NCBI GenBank assembly: GCA_964512765.1
Contig: CAZEKF010000033.1
Span: forward strand, 1-6,855
Direction of reading: 5' to 3'
Length of the DNA stretch: 6,855 nucleotides
From: GW2011-AR15 sp964512765
Lineage (GTDB): Archaea; Nanobdellota; Nanobdellia; Woesearchaeales; GW2011-AR15
Shown here: positions 6,332 through 6,855 of the stretch, piece after piece
Numbering within the stretch: position 1 is the stretch's first letter
Layout of the letters: every line of letters starts with the position of its first letter
The notes under the pieces: generated by a model
What the model was told of the DNA's origin: nothing
The model's input: the letters and a program-made list of their open reading frames with translations, nothing else
The model's database searches: none
Position numbers and translations under genes: made by a program

Positions 6332-6803
6332 TATTCATTGGCCTGTTTGGGGTATACGTCACCACGAGTATATCTCAAAAGGACTAATAAAAGACAAAGT
6401 AGGTATTAGACGTTTAGATTTAGAAGATAAACACGATACTTTCCCTTTTAGACGAATACAAGCTCAGCGATTAGATGATTATAAACTTTATCCATTGAAA
6501 AAGCCTATATGGAGTTTAAAAGACCTTGTAAAATCTGGATTATTAACTTTTGTTGATTATGAAGGTAATATTTACAATTATAAAAAACAAAGGTTCTACC
6601 CCTTAGTATATAGAAAAATACTAAATAGGAAATATACAGAAAATACTACAATATTTAAGATTGAAAATATTAATTCAGTATTTGAAGTTAAAGGTAAACT
6701 AAACCTTAAGGCGGAATATGCAGGATTATTGAAGATATATAGGGGTTACTTGCTATATGAAGTAACTAATAAGAAACTAAAAGATAGTAAGAGAAAAATA
6801 TGA
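6288..6803 (+). CDS. Hypothetical basic protein between polymerase and next replication gene
   Basis: This 171-residue protein is not recognised. The ATG at 6288 is preferred over TTG 6276 and ATG 6282 because of the GGAG at 6278-6281; there is no later Met in the frame, so the start must overlap the polymerase end by about 44 bases unless a rare start codon is used. It is rich in Lys, Arg, Tyr and Ile, with no Cys and no membrane segment. The middle (about 68-110) contains a WSLKDLVKSGLLTFVDYEGNIYNYKKQRFYPLV stretch, and the C-terminal part alternates short beta-like runs, suggesting a compact nucleic-acid-binding fold. This is only inference. Its codons are very AT-rich (AAA, AGA, ATA), like the primase. 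It ends with an ATGA overlap with the next gene, so it belongs to the same translational chain and probably to the replication module. Confidence 0.8.
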   Translation: MPSVNSTSNIQSFSNIHWPVWGIRHHEYISKGLIKDKVGIRRLDLEDKHDTFPFRRIQAQRLDDYKLYPLKKPIWSLKDLVKSGLLTFVDYEGNIYNYKKQRFYPLVYRKILNRKYTENTTIFKIENINSVFEVKGKLNLKAEYAGLLKIYRGYLLYEVTNKKLKDSKRKI

Positions 6804-6855
6804 GTAAAGCAATTTTATCAAATAGAATTTATATGTCGGCTGACGCTAAACGACA
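6800..6855 (+). CDS. 5' end of a further early gene, possibly D10-like helicase (cut by window edge)
   Basis: An ATG at 6800 overlaps the preceding stop in ATGA and opens a frame with no stop to the window end. It gives 18 codons (MSKAILSNRIYMSADAKR) plus two bases. The start context is only weakly purine-rich (AAGAGAAAAAT), so coupling to the upstream gene is likely. In T5-like phages the D10 helicase gene follows the polymerase region, and a short beta-strand start with an NRI motif is compatible with such superfamily 2 helicases. No helicase motif lies within the visible part, so the product is inferred from position only. Confidence 0.6.
   Translation, partial: MSKAILSNRIYMSADAKR

Noticed and set aside
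1..6855. tRNA genes, CRISPR arrays, insertion sequences, attachment sites or a replication origin
   Set aside because: No cloverleaf-like region, spaced repeats, terminal inverted repeats or iteron clusters were seen; almost every base is coding.

Overview
The window looks like part of the early/replication region of a large lytic tailed phage of the T5 type (Demerecviridae-like), probably infecting a Gram-negative host. The sequence is AT-rich. All genes are on the + strand and tightly packed, and nothing in it looks like host chromosome or a mobile element. The T5 call rests on gene content and order: the Zn-finger/HhH/BRCT half of a NAD+-dependent DNA ligase as its own gene, a highly expressed multi-HTH DNA-binding protein (T5 D5-like), a DnaB-type helicase, a stand-alone primase, a family A DNA polymerase, a small unknown protein, and the first codons of another gene where T5 carries the D10 helicase. 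The host genus cannot be fixed from sequence alone; a marine gammaproteobacterium such as Vibrio would fit, but that is a guess.

Layout. 12-767: C-terminal ligase subunit. 764-1495: D5-like DNA-binding protein with four repeated HTH-like units and host-optimised codons. 1511-1547: strong intrinsic terminator. 1564-1863: unknown 99-residue acidic protein. 1865-3256: replicative helicase. 3250-4089: primase. 4073-6331: DNA polymerase with 3'-5' exonuclease and a probable degenerate uracil-DNA-glycosylase-like N-terminal domain. 6288-6803: unknown basic protein. 6800-6855: start of a further gene cut by the window edge. There is no gene-free stretch longer than about 70 bases.

How the parts fit. 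Helicase, primase and polymerase form the phage replisome, the ligase subunit would help seal nicks and Okazaki fragments, and the D5-like protein is likely an abundant DNA-coating or transcription/replication factor. Genes overlap or abut (overlaps of 4, 7, 17, about 44 and 4 bases, and one gap of 1 base), which implies translational coupling. The exception is the terminator after the D5-like gene, which probably steps transcription down between a very abundant protein and the scarcer replication enzymes.

The points most worth following are the split ligase, the four-unit D5-like protein and its codon shift, the glycosylase-like remnant on the polymerase, unusual residues in polymerase motifs A and C, and an SSB-tail-like C-terminus on the helicase. 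I found no wholly new system. The two unknown proteins embedded in the replication operon are the best candidates for new biology.
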